Shown here: one piece after another, positions 25,582-37,023 of the stretch
Layout: the number at the start of each line of letters is the position of its first letter
How positions within the stretch are numbered: the stretch's first letter is position 1
From: Astrocystis sublimbata
Taxonomy: Eukaryota; Ascomycota; Sordariomycetes; Xylariales; Xylariaceae
Length of the DNA: 64,000 nt
Direction: 5' to 3'
Assembly (NCBI GenBank): GCA_022453515.1
Contig: JAJNNY010000088.1
Coordinates: 54,763 to 118,762, forward strand
Translations under genes and position numbers: made by a program
The notes under the pieces: model-generated
Database searches by the model: none
Seen by the model: only the letters and a program-made list of their open reading frames with translations
Told to the model about the DNA's origin: nothing

Positions 25582-26431
25582 GGTAAAGAATGATGCCGAG
25601 GGTCGCACGTCATCAACGCCTTGAAATGAGCTAATCTCGTCAAGCGAGAGGTATCACGTTTTCATGAGACTTAAAAGCGCAGTTCCTTGTAGCACAGAGA
25701 GTGAGTGGTTGTTGCTGAGGAACTGAGACAGGTCTTATTTAAGGTTTTGAGCTTTGGTATTGCGAAGGGAGGGGGCGGGGATGAAATGCACATTTGAGAA
25801 CCGGATGAGCTACATTGAGCTACGTCTATACACTGAGGTAGATATAGAAGGTTTCAAACCAATCACTGCCTTCAAGTCTCCGGTCTGCAGAGGGTATTCG
25901 CGACTGCCTACTTTTACACCAGGCAACCACTGCTACCTACAACGTCCCCGAGATCAGATCGATGTCGTAGGCAGGCACCCCGGCAGGCCTGGGCGCGGTA
26001 CAGAGCTGTTTGGTAAGCGACGCTAAGCCTGATAAGGAGTCCATTAAACAGCCCTGGCACGGGCCTGGAGCCCTGGACGCGCTCCAGCACGCCTACAGCT
26101 ACCCTGCACGCCACTCGCGCCTATCAAATCAATTAATCAATTACGCACAAGCAATGTCCATTCCCATCAAGCAACTTGGAACTTAGCAGCTGCATTGCCT
26201 ACAAACACGGCCCGTCTGAAGTGACGCGCACCCAGACATCGCGACTCCCCCTCCTCGACACACTGCGACCGGGTCTCACCTGGCCTTTGATTTTTGGTAA
26301 TTGATTGGGTGCGCACTGCGCAGGCGCCTGATCTTATGGGCAGGTAAAGAAGTAAATCTATCTACCCTGCCCTCCCCCTCCCCCCAGTCACACCCCGGTA
26401 CCGCGTCAAAACATCGCCAACTGTTTTCTGG
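25582..26431. other. divergent promoter region LIG4/PIF1
   Basis: 850 bases between divergent DNA-repair genes. Pyrimidine-rich just before the PIF1 start. No specific site called. Confidence 0.5.
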
Positions 26432-29184
26432 ATGAATGCCGGGGCCACCCGCGTCCTGGTGCTGAGACATCCACTCTCCTCCTGTCGAACCCGCTCACTC
26501 TCGCCCTCTCCCTCCCCCATACGCACCCCGTTACCGCGTTCGCCCTATTCGCCGAGTCTGTGTTTTGCCGCCTACGCCTCGACAGCAACGCCCTCCAGCA
26601 TCATGTTGGGCAGAGCGAGGGACAGAGCGAAGGCTACCCAGCCTCAGCCTACCACCAACAAGCCCGACTTGGCCAAGCAGCTGTTTCCTTCCAGCAGCCC
26701 GGCCTCTCAACAGCTCGATCTCACCTCCTGGGCCGCTTCGTCCGACAAACCCCGTTCCACCTTCAACCGCACAGCTCCTGCGCCGCTCCAGGCGAGATCT
26801 CATAATCCACAGCCGCCCTCAGTTGCGAGGGCCCCTATTGCCACAACCAATCCCGCCGGTGTGGTGCGCACAAATAGCCTTGTGTCACTATGTAGTAATG
26901 CTGGTTCCTTTGAAGAACGGTCCTCTAACAAGACTCAATCCTGGCCGAGCACAATCAACTCTGTCTTCGTGAGCGAAGAAGACTTTAGCGACGATAACAC
27001 CCTCGAATTGGATTACGAATGCCCCGCGTCGCTGCCCCCGTTACCGGCTCCTACCAAGCCCGAGGTATCTGCGACAGCTCGGGCAAATGCTACGGCCACC
27101 GGCGCTGGCGCTGGCGCCGATACTGGTGCTGGTGTCCCCCCTGCGGCTAGCAGTCAGATGTCATGGCCCTCGTCTCCCCAGCACCACATGTTCCCTCCCC
27201 AGAGGCCGCAGAAGCTAAAGCGCGAATCACCAAATTCTCTACCACCTCCTGTTGTGAAAAAAAGAACTTTGCCGAAGACCTGGAGCCGCGAGGATGTCGA
27301 TGGAAGCCCCGAAAGCCATGTATTGCAAACCCCATTGCCCAACAAGACCCAAAAGCAGCTCCCATGGGACGCCACCCAGAGTGCGGTCAAGGATCGACGC
27401 AAACAGCTCAAGAGCCAGAGTAAAAGGTCGGAATCCGAAGCATCACATCTCACGGCTGATGCGATGCGTGCTGCCACCGAGGAACACGTCGCGCAGAGGA
27501 CAAAGGGCTCTGCATCTGCAATATCTCTCAGTTCTGAGCAGCAGCACGTCATTGACCTTGTTGTGAAGAAAGGCCAAAGTGTCTTCTTCACAGGCCCTGC
27601 TGGTACGGGTAAATCGGTCCTGATGCGAGCCATCATATCGGAACTCAAGAAGAAGTGGGCCCGGGACCCGGAACGGCTCAGCGTGACGGCATCTACCGGC
27701 CTTGCCGCCTGCAACATTGGCGGCCAGACCCTCCACAGCTTTGCCGGCATTGGGCTGGGGAAAGAGGATGTGCCCGCCCTGGTGCAGAAGATCCGCCGAA
27801 ACGCGAAAGCCAAGAACAGGTGGCTTCGAACCAAAACACTCGTTATTGATGAAGTGTCCATGGTTGATGGCGATCTTTTTGATAAGCTGTCGCAGATCGC
27901 TCGCGACATTCGGAAGAATGGGCGACCGTTTGGCGGCATCCAGCTCATTATCACGGGCGATTTCTTCCAGCTGCCTCCCGTGCCGGACGGTGGGAAGAAG
28001 GAGGCCAAGTTCGCCTTTGATGCGGCCACTTGGAACACCTCAATAGATCACACCATCGGGCTGACACAAGTGTTCCGTCAAAAAGATCCTCGTCAGTCTT
28101 TCGCCCTCAGCTCAACATTGCCCAACATATTATTTACTGACTTCCAATGTAGAATTTGCCGAGATGCTGAACGAGATGCGGCTTGGCAGGATTAGCGACG
28201 AAACGGTTCATATTTTCAAGGACCTCGCGCGGCCGCTTGCCTTTGACGACGACGTAGGGGCGACCGAACTGTAAGGATGGTCCTCGCTGACGAGTCGGTA
28301 TGTGTGTGCTAACAAGTCCCAGGTTCCCAACTCGATTCGAGGTAGAAAGATCGAATGAGACGCGATTACGGAACCTGCCTGGAGAAACGTATCATTATGA
28401 CGCCCTGGACAACGGCGATCCAAAATTCCGAGATAAATTACTAGCGAACATGATGGCATCCAAGTCTATAGATTTGAAGAAAGGTGCGCAGGTGATGCTC
28501 ATCAAAAACATGGACGACACTCTGGTGAACGGCTCGCTCGGCAAGGTCGTAGGGTTCATGGCCGAGGCTACGTTCGAGACGTGGGCGATGAGCGAACAGG
28601 ACAAGGGTCTGGATGATCAGATGGGGTTGGACGACTCGAAGAAGAAGATCAAGGCTTTTAGTCGCGAGCCAGAGAAGGTGAAGGATCTGAGGGAATATCC
28701 GTTGGTACGCTTCACGGCGACGGACGGCACGCACAGAGTGATCCTCTGCATCCCGGAGGACTGGAAAGTGGAGCTCCCGACAGGTGAGGTGCAGGCGTCG
28801 CGCAAGCAGCTGCCGCTCATCCTGGCGTGGGCGCTGTCTATCCACAAGGCGCAAGGCCAAACGCTAGAGCGAGTGAAGGTTGACCTGGGCAAGGTGTTCG
28901 AGAAGGGACAGGCGTACGTGGCGCTCAGTCGTGCAGTGAGCAAGGCCGGACTGCAAGTGCTGCGGTTCGAGAAGACTAAGGTGATGGCGCATCCAAGGGT
29001 GATACAATTCTATAACAAGCTGTACAGCGCCGAGTCGGCCGTCAAGGTCAAGAAGACGCCTACGATATCGGACTTTGCGCATAAAGGAACAACAGTAGCA
29101 TCTGGCCCTGCTGGGAAGAGCAAGGCGAAACCGATCGTGGTGGATCTAGATGAGGAGGAAGCGATGATGGCTGCGTATGGCTGA
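26432..29184 (+). CDS. PIF1: PIF1-family 5'-3' DNA helicase
   Basis: Helicase that unwinds G-quadruplexes and R-loops, restrains telomerase and maintains mitochondrial DNA. Exons 26432-28091, 28153-28270, 28323-29184; 879 aa in frame. The N-terminal 365 residues are poorly ordered. The helicase core has Walker A GPAGTGKS (about 388), TASTGLAA with [19 protein letters not shown], Walker [27 protein letters not shown], and motifs [19 protein letters not shown] and AYVALSRA. The C-terminus resembles a PIP-like segment ([10 protein letters not shown]) and ends in an acidic tail. Two in-frame starts exist: Met1 heads an Arg/Ser/Pro-rich presequence-like stretch, Met58 (26603) opens [10 protein letters not shown]. 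Confidence 0.94.
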
Positions 29185-30531
29185 GTGGGTGGATTTTGCA
29201 TGCCTACAAAGTGTTGCGACACAAGAAACACGCAAGACGAGACAAAGACATGTCAGGCGAAACTGCGTAGGGGGGGCACAAAGCCAGTCCGCAGAGTTGC
29301 TGTCAGTTGGTGTACTTTGGGGACGCACCGTATTCTGGCGTTTGACATGAGATACAGACCATGACCTGATCCACGTTGTGTCATCGGCATTGGGTGTGCT
29401 GTGTAACATACTATCTATATATGTAGAATTGCTTGGTGCGCGCATACATGAACTTAGATATGTACCTACCTACCAAACTCCCATCTCTTGTGGAGAGGGT
29501 TCACTGGCCTATCATGAATGGAAAGCGAGATAGCATTTGATGATGGCCTTCACACAGCACTTGAGTGGCTTATAGAATTCTTTAACTATTCGAAATGAAC
29601 AGCTTATTCTTATAGTACCGAAGTACCTAGGTATTAAGATTTGTGAGGTCATGTAATTTTTGGGGGGGTGTTCAATGTAAAAGTTGTTCCAGATGCCTTA
29701 CTGAATCCCATAATTTTACCAGGTATTGATGTTCTTGAGGCTACTACCTACATGTAGGTACTATCACATGCAATCGCGAGGCAGTTGCAGCCTCAGCCTG
29801 CATATGGTTGATTAATAAGAACCCTCTTCTTTTGTACCTAGGTATATTTGTTGTGGCTTGCCGTACCTGACAGGCGGGACAGGCTCGACAGGAGATAGGT
29901 GCAGTTTGGCTTTGGCAGATCCTCGTTGTGGTTGCCGAATTTGGACCCCTAAGGAAGCTCTTCCCCGGAATGACGTGCACGCTGTGGCTCGACCCATAAT
30001 GCCTGCAGGGCCCGTCACTCGCCCGGTCACCTCCAACGTCAACACCAATCATACTAATCACACCCCAGCCAACGCCACAAAAAAGTATATTGACCCGACA
30101 CCCTCGACACCTTAGACCTTTTGACTCACCTCACCACCATATCAATACATCCATCCCTGGGCAAACCTTTCATCACCCTGTGCGCACCCGCAACCTCGAA
30201 ACAGAAAGTAACAAAACCTTTTTCGGAATCAGTCTGCAGTGCTTTTACTGGCCCTGTTTGATGCTTTTGAGCCGAACCACACGTCGTCGCATGCTTCATT
30301 GTTCTCTTCTATTGTCCTCCTGTGCTCTTGAATAGAGAGACAGCAGAGGCCTCAGCCGGTAGAAGCGCGAAAGCGTTCTGCCCTTGCGGCTGTCGCCTCG
30401 ATCCCTCGACCCTTCAATCTTTCCAATTCACATCTTAACACTACGACGACTCCATCTCCCACCTCAATACAGTAGCTTAAACCCGAACGCCTCCCAGCCG
30501 AGGCTTCCTCGACCCCTTCAATCGCATTCAG
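29185..30531. other. intergenic PIF1-EDC3, no gene seen
   Basis: Contains the PIF1 3' UTR and the EDC3 promoter and leader. Two TACCTAGGTA palindromes are present at 29624-29633 and 29835-29844, and an imperfect TACCTACATGTAGGTA palindrome near 29745. No gene is supported. Confidence 0.6.
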
Positions 30532-32903
30532 ATGGAGCCGTCTCCCGTGTCTCAATGGCTCGGCATCACATTCGAGGTCACGCTCAAAGAGCCGCTGGGC
30601 GACGTGGTCATCGGCAAGGTCGCCAACGTAGTGCCCGACCAACTCCTCACTCTTGAAGCAGGTGACGAACCCTCCACCGTCTATCCAGCACCTATTCAAT
30701 CTTGATTCGCCGCTAACATAGTATGCCCGCAGCAACCGTCGTCAGCACCGGTCAATGGTTCGCTCGCCTCAATATCCACCCCCACAATATCTTCGACATA
30801 ACGCACAGAGGGCCGTCACACTCCATCGACTCCAGGTCCGCCTCGGCCGCAACACCCTCCATCGCGACCCCTGTTGCCCCTGCTCCCCCCGAAAAGCAAC
30901 ATCACAACCATGCTGCGTTCCAAGACCCGGCCATCGTGAGCATGAGCCGGAAGCCGCCCGCCCGCGCCTCGACCCTATCCAACCACACGGAAAAGGAGGT
31001 TGTCTTCTCCCCACACAAAGAGACGCAAACCTTTCAGCCGCCCGACCTCGCAAAACTCACATTAAATACTGACCGAAACATGTCCCGGCCCACAACAGTG
31101 CCCGGCATCGGTACAATCAACGACGACGACGACGACGCGCAGGATCTTACGCCGGTTGCCGCCACAGCACGCCCCGAAGCTGGCCTGGGCTCGCGAAAAA
31201 GAGGGAAACGTTCTAAGAAAAACATCAGACCCGCAGACGAAGCCAACTCTGCCTCCAGCGCTCGTCCCACCGACCAGACCAAAGGTTGGAGAGAGACTCC
31301 TATGCTCCAGTCAACCAAGTCTTTCCAGCCATTCACATCGCTAAAACGAAGCCGGAAGAGTCGTGTTGAGCCAGGGGCCGACAATGGCTGGGCTTCCGAG
31401 GATGTTACAGATGTGCAGGAAGCCGGCGACTTTGATTTCGAGGGAAGTCTCGCCAAGTTCGACAAGCGCACCATTTTTGACGAGATGCGGCAGCGGGACG
31501 ATATCGACGAGGCAGATAGGCTCGTCTCGCATAATCGTATTCCCCGTCCCAAACCCGGCACTGCGGGGGGTAAGAACTTCCACTACACAGAGAACGTTCT
31601 CGATGCGACACCGTCTGCGTCCAAAGTCAATAGCAAGGAGACGGCGGTCGACTTTTGGCGAAGCGAGACCGACGATGACCCTATCCCGGTCCCAAGCGGC
31701 ACCAGATCACCGACGAGCCACGAAAACAGTGGTAGGAACTCGCGCCTCCGCGGCGACTCGCGCATGTCGACCTCCCGGCACTCACAACCCCGTAAGACGA
31801 GCACTAGTGGTGTGGCCGGGCCCAGTCGCGTGAACTCGGGAGTAGGTCGATCGTTTCTATCTTCCACTGCTTCTCCAGCTGACATAAGGTCGAAGCCATC
31901 TCCTGCGGCCTCGGCATTACCTGGTTTGTATTCGGTCTTGCCTGCCCGTCGTATCGACACAGTGACCCATCTACAGATGGCGGTGGTGGAGAACGTCGCC
32001 ACCAGCGAACTAGGCATGACAGAGGACTTGATCGCCGAGAATGCCGGCCGAGGCATCTGCGAGGTGGCCATGCGCGCCCTAAAGGATCCGGCTCTACAAC
32101 TACGAGCGGCCGCGCTTCCGCCGCCTGCTGCTAACACTATCGTCGTGGTCGCTGGTAACAACAAGTCTGGTGCCCGCAGCATAGCAGCCGCCCGGCATCT
32201 TCGAAACCGCAACATCAACGTGTTGGTATGCGTCGTAGGCATCGAGCGCGAACGCGACCTCTCGGACGACGTGAAGAGACAGATCCGCCTCTTCCGCACT
32301 TTTGGGGGGACCGTCTACAAAAAGTCCGACCTTTTCAGCTATCTCGCGCAATTGGCAGCCAATAGCCTGAGTAGTCTCGACGCGTCGGGACAGGCACCCA
32401 TATCCCTCATCATCGACGCCTTGCTGGGCCTCACGGTGAGCTTCGAGGAGTTGCGAAGTTCGGACCAGGCGACGACGTATGAGCTCATGGAATGGGCGAA
32501 CCGCAACGAGGCCTTCGTGATGGCTGTTGATATTCCCAGCGGCATTGAGCCGTCGACTGGGAAGGTCAATGTGATTGATGGATCGCAACTGTACATACAG
32601 CCGAGATATGTGGTTGCCCTGGGGGCGCCGAAGGCGGGACTGTTGAAGGCGCTCGAGAGTGTCGATGAGGACGAGTACGGGGATGATGAGGGGGGTGGTC
32701 TTCATGATAATGGTAATGGAGCTAATAGAGCGGCGGGCCTAGGCATCGTCTCGCCGGACGAGTGGAAGGTTTACCTTGCCGATATTGGCCTCGGACAGGC
32801 TGCGTGGAAGAAGGGCGCTCGGATACGCAAGGGCATCGATTGTTGGGACGGCGCAGACTCGTGGGTGATGCAGTTGCGGTATTACAGGCCGGGCGACGAT
32901 TAG
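30532..32903 (+). CDS. EDC3: enhancer of mRNA decapping 3 (Edc3)
   Basis: P-body scaffold that binds Dcp2 and RNA and promotes decapping. Exons 30532-30661 and 30733-32903; 766 aa. Exon 1 plus the start of exon 2 give the N-terminal LSm-like domain (MEPSPVSQWLGITFEV..., joining to ATVVSTGQWFARLNI). A long Ser/Pro-rich linker follows. The FDF helicase-binding box is at about 275-310 (AGDFDFEGSLAKFDKRTIFD). The C-terminal YjeF-N domain spans about 415-730 (MTEDLIAENAGRGICEVA, VVVAGNNKSGARSIAAARHL, VDIPSGIEPSTG). The acceptor after CCCGCAG (30731-30732) is the one that keeps frame. Confidence 0.92.
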
Positions 32904-34335
32904 AGGCTTGCGTTTGATCAAGTGCTAGAGCGTGTGGAGAAGGCGGCGCACAGGAGTGTTATGAGGTGACTACGATATGATACAGCGAGCGCCCGGGCTG
33001 CCGGGGTGGGTGCTTTTGTTTCTTTGGTATCCACGAAGGAGGGCCATGTTACAAATCCGTCAAGTGAAGACTTATGGATGGGTGGGTGAATCGGTCAGTG
33101 AATCGATGCTGTTCCTGGACTTTAGCATTGCTAGGTAGCGAGAGGATGTATTTGACAGCGACATTACTGAGTTGCGAGCGGCGTGTTACCGTTGGGAATA
33201 TGACTACCTAGGTACAGACAATGAAATTCACGGCTTTGGATGCTTATTTGATAAATTGGCCTCGTGATGCAATGCTGTGAGACCTATCTTAGCAATATAA
33301 CTAATCATCGAACGCCATGTGTGTATGTCTTAAGTGTGACTCGACATGGTGATGTTTTATAAGTTGGTCACCCCCGAAATCGCGTATGCTAGTTCCCACT
33401 CGAGACCAAAATGACCTATCGCCACGGCATTTGTGTGTAGTACCTATTACGCGATAACTAAGCATCTCGACATCAGAAACTTGTTATAATGTCACACACA
33501 TGTGCAATGGGTGGGTAAGTCCTGGAGGGTATAGCTCCCAAGGTAAGGTTGCGGTCCTTTACCTAATGAATGACCTTGGATACCCAGCACGTACGACCAT
33601 AGGATGTAGAGATCACGGGGTCCCGTCCGCTCCCCCATAGCTAGAATATCTCCGCTGGCTTAGTAGTTGGACCGGTTGAGGCTTTGGCATTTGCTGGTAA
33701 AGGGGTTGTGAATCATTAGTTGGAGCGGACTGCCACAAGTGGAGTGAGGACATCACGTAACTAATAGGTACGTACTGGACAACTGCAGCGGCCGCCACCA
33801 TGCGCCCTTCTCTGGTGGCGTCGAAAGATACGCGCGATTGGCTGGCTGGCTACCTTGCACGAACAGAGAGAGCCCCCGCATTTTTTACCGTACGACATCA
33901 GAACGGGGCTGTAGGTGTCTTGTATGCTTGTGTATTCACTCTGATGAAGAACCATTGCCAAGGCGCCAAGCGATGATAATGATGCACTGTCCCGAAGAAC
34001 GTAAGGTGTAGATTTAATTGTGGTTAAATGCTCCAGCCCGTCCCCGTCAACTCCCGTACAGTGACTGTGTGGCGCCCTTATTTTTTTTTCCTTATGAGTC
34101 TTGCCCCAGGTTTTTGTCCGGCTTCGCTCTGATCCAGAGCCAAACCTTCCTCGGCTAGTCTCCCCCACCTACCTCGCCTCTTCCTCCAACAACTTCTTTT
34201 CTTTCTCATCATCCTCGATCCCGAAGCTATGACTGGCAGCATCGGATTCTCTTTCTCTTCATTGAGCGCTTGTGCTCACCCACGCAATTGACATCTTTCC
34301 TTTTCCTCCCCTCCAAATCCATCTACTCCGCCACG
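32904..34335. other. intergenic EDC3-acetolactate synthase
   Basis: 1.4 kb with no supported gene. A TACCTAGGTA palindrome lies at 33205-33214. TGAGTC (6 of 7 bases of a Gcn4/CPC1 half-palindrome) is at 34095-34100, about 240 bases upstream of the acetolactate synthase start; suggestive of general amino-acid control but a short motif that can occur by chance. Confidence 0.5.
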
Positions 34336-37023
34336 ATGCTCCGCAATCGCCCTACGAAAAAGGCCATCCGCGCCCTTGGCCAGGCGAGGGCCTGGGCGAC
34401 GCCGCCCACAGCCACTCTTGCGCAGTCAAACCTACCCGCGACGCAAAGAACAAAGGCCACTGCTACCACTTCTGCCGTGGCGTAAGTTTCTGCCTGTTTT
34501 TTTTGGGTTCTTTACGCCCTCACAACCTCGTCCGTGGTGTCACGCTTCACCGCCCAACAACTATGAGTCTTCCTGACTCGAAAGGCGCCGACGAGTGCCC
34601 CAACACTCGCTCCACCAAGCCAATCGATGTTTCATTGTTAATCTCATTTCAATCATGTTGCTGACCTGCTTTACAGTCAAACTCGCCCTCTACCCAGCCC
34701 TGCCTTCAACTTGGAACCCGAATCTCGTCGTCATGTTCAGCCTCTTGCCAAAGGATCGAAACCCGAGATGGATGAGTCGTAAGAATTCTCTCAAACCACC
34801 ATGAGCCCTTGCTCATGTGCTTTCAGGTTCATCGGAAAGACCGGCGGCGAGATCTTTCACGAGATGATGCTCCGACACGGTGTAAAGCATATCTGTTGGT
34901 CTCCCTTCTCCAACCGAATTTGTCTTCGTCGGCAGGACCAAATGAGAACCCACGTGCTAACCAGTCCTAGTCGGCTACCCCGGAGGCGCTATCCTTCCCG
35001 TCTTCGACGCCATCTACAACTCGAAACACTTCGATTTTATCTTGCCTCGACACGAACAAGGCGCCGGGCACATGGCACAAGGTAAGGCTTTCTTGGTTGA
35101 ACAAGGTTTATATTAATATATCATAGGGTACGCACGTGCCTCCGGAAAACCTGGCGTTGTACTCGTTACATCGGGTCCGGGAGCGACCAATGTCATCACA
35201 CCCATTCAAGATGCCCTCTCAGATGGCACTCCCATAGTGGTCTTCACTGGACAGGTCGTAACAAGTGCCATCGGACTGGACGCGTTTCAAGAGTGCGATA
35301 CTGTGGGCATTAGCAGGAGTGCGTGCAAGTGGAATTGCATGGTTACAAGCATTGCTGAGCTCCCGCGTCGAATTAACGAGGCTTTCGAGATTGCTACCAG
35401 CGGTCGTCCTGGCCCTGTTCTCATTGACCTTCCTAAGGATATTACTGCTGGGATTCTTCGAAAGGCTATACCAACACAAACTTGCCTACCCTCTTTTCCG
35501 AGCATCGCTTCTCAGGCTGCCAAGCGACTAATGGAGAAGCAACTCAATACCTCCCTTGATAATGCTGCTGAGCTTATCAAAGTAGCTAAGCAGCCTATCA
35601 TTTACGCTGGCCAAGGCATCATCCAGTCTCCAGGTGGAACTGAGCTTCTTCGCGAGCTAGCTGATAAGTGCTCCATTCCTGTTACAACAACTCTTCAGGG
35701 CCTTGGTGCATTTGATGAGCGTGACGAGAAGGCATTGCACATGTTGGGTATGCATGGCATGGCATATGCAAATATGGCTATGCAGCAGGCCGATCTTATT
35801 ATTGCACTTGGTGCTCGCTTTGATGACCGTGTTGTCCTGAATACTTCAAAATTTGCTCCTGCTGCTAAAGCTGCAGCTGTTGAGAAGCGAGGCGGTATTA
35901 TTCATTTTGATATATTGCCTAAAAATATCAATAAGGTTATTCAAGCAACGGAGGCTATTGAGGGCGATGTTGCCACCAACCTCAAAATGCTTCTGCCTAA
36001 GCTCACGCCTACGAGCATGGAGCAACGAAGCGAATGGTTTAACAAGATAGCCGAATGGAAGGCCAAGTGGCCTCTATCCAACTATGAGCGCGCTGACTCT
36101 CCTGGAGGCAATGGTCGCATTAAACCCCAAACCCTGATTGAGGAGCTGAGCGATCTCACCTCTAAGATTGATAAGAAAACAATCATCTCGACTGGAGTGG
36201 GCCAGCATGTGAGTTCCTCGTGAGCAGCCAACACTATTACGAGCATCAACTGACCTGAAGTAGCAAATGTGGGTAGCACAGCACTACTCGTGGAGGGAGC
36301 CTCGATCGTTTGTCACGAGTGGTGGACTAGGTACGTGATTTTTGCAGCACCTTGGTTGTTGCTCTCCGGCCTTTCCTTACCCCAAACCCAACCCCTGTCG
36401 TGTTTCTTAGTCTTTGAAGTTTGTAACGACCCTCATTCTGACCCTGGGGTGTAGGCACGATGGGCTTTGGGCTGCCAAGTGCGATTGGAATTGCAGTAGC
36501 GAGACCAGACGCCCTCGTGATCGACATTGATGGCGATGCGTCCTTTAACATGACCCTAACAGAGCTCTCCACCGCTGCTCAATTTAACATTGGCGTTAAG
36601 GTCATTATTATGAATAACGAGGAGCAAGGCATGGTTACCCAATGGCAGAACCTGTTCTATGAGGATCGCTATGCACACACCCACCAGCGGAATCCGGACT
36701 TTATCAAGTTAGCCGACGCAATGGGCGTGCAGGCGAGGAAGGTCACCAAACCAGAGGACGTTCGGGCTAGCCTTGAGTGGCTCATCAACACGGACGGTCC
36801 AGCTCTTCTCGAGGTTGTTACCGATAAGAAGGTGCCTGTCCTGCCTATGGTACCAGCAGGTGCTGGCCTCCACGAGTTCTTGGTCTATGATGGAGGTAAG
36901 ATATAGTTCCTGGGACTGTAACTCGATGATATGGCTATTTGCTAACGGCGGTTGATTGCAGAAAAGGACAAGGCCCGGCGACAGCTAATGCGCGAGCGGA
37001 CCAGCGGTCTTCACGGTTCGTAG
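34336..37023 (+). CDS. ILV2: acetolactate synthase catalytic subunit, Val at the herbicide-site Pro
   Basis: ThDP-dependent first common step of branched-chain amino-acid synthesis, mitochondrial. Eight exons, all in frame: 34336-34481, 34677-34778, 34827-34894, 34971-35081, 35127-36208, 36264-36330, 36455-36895, 36962-37023; 692 aa. Arg/Ala/Thr-rich presequence at 1-60. [18 protein letters not shown] with catalytic Glu in [16 protein letters not shown] region LGMHG and GARFDDRV; ThDP/Mg region [26 protein letters not shown]. Odd points: residue 187 (codon 35258-35260) is Val where the family has Pro (GQVP to GQVV), and nearby [12 protein letters not shown] departs from the usual GTDAFQEADVVG. 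Ala, Lys, Met, Asp, Val, Trp and Phe at the other known inhibitor-contact sites are retained. Exon 5 prefers T-ending codons, unlike neighbouring genes. Confidence 0.93.

Noticed and set aside
27154..28038. Minus-strand 294-codon frame inside PIF1
   Set aside because: Antisense shadow of the helicase core.
31583..32705. Minus-strand frames inside EDC3
   Set aside because: Antisense of the YjeF-N coding region; no domain of their own.
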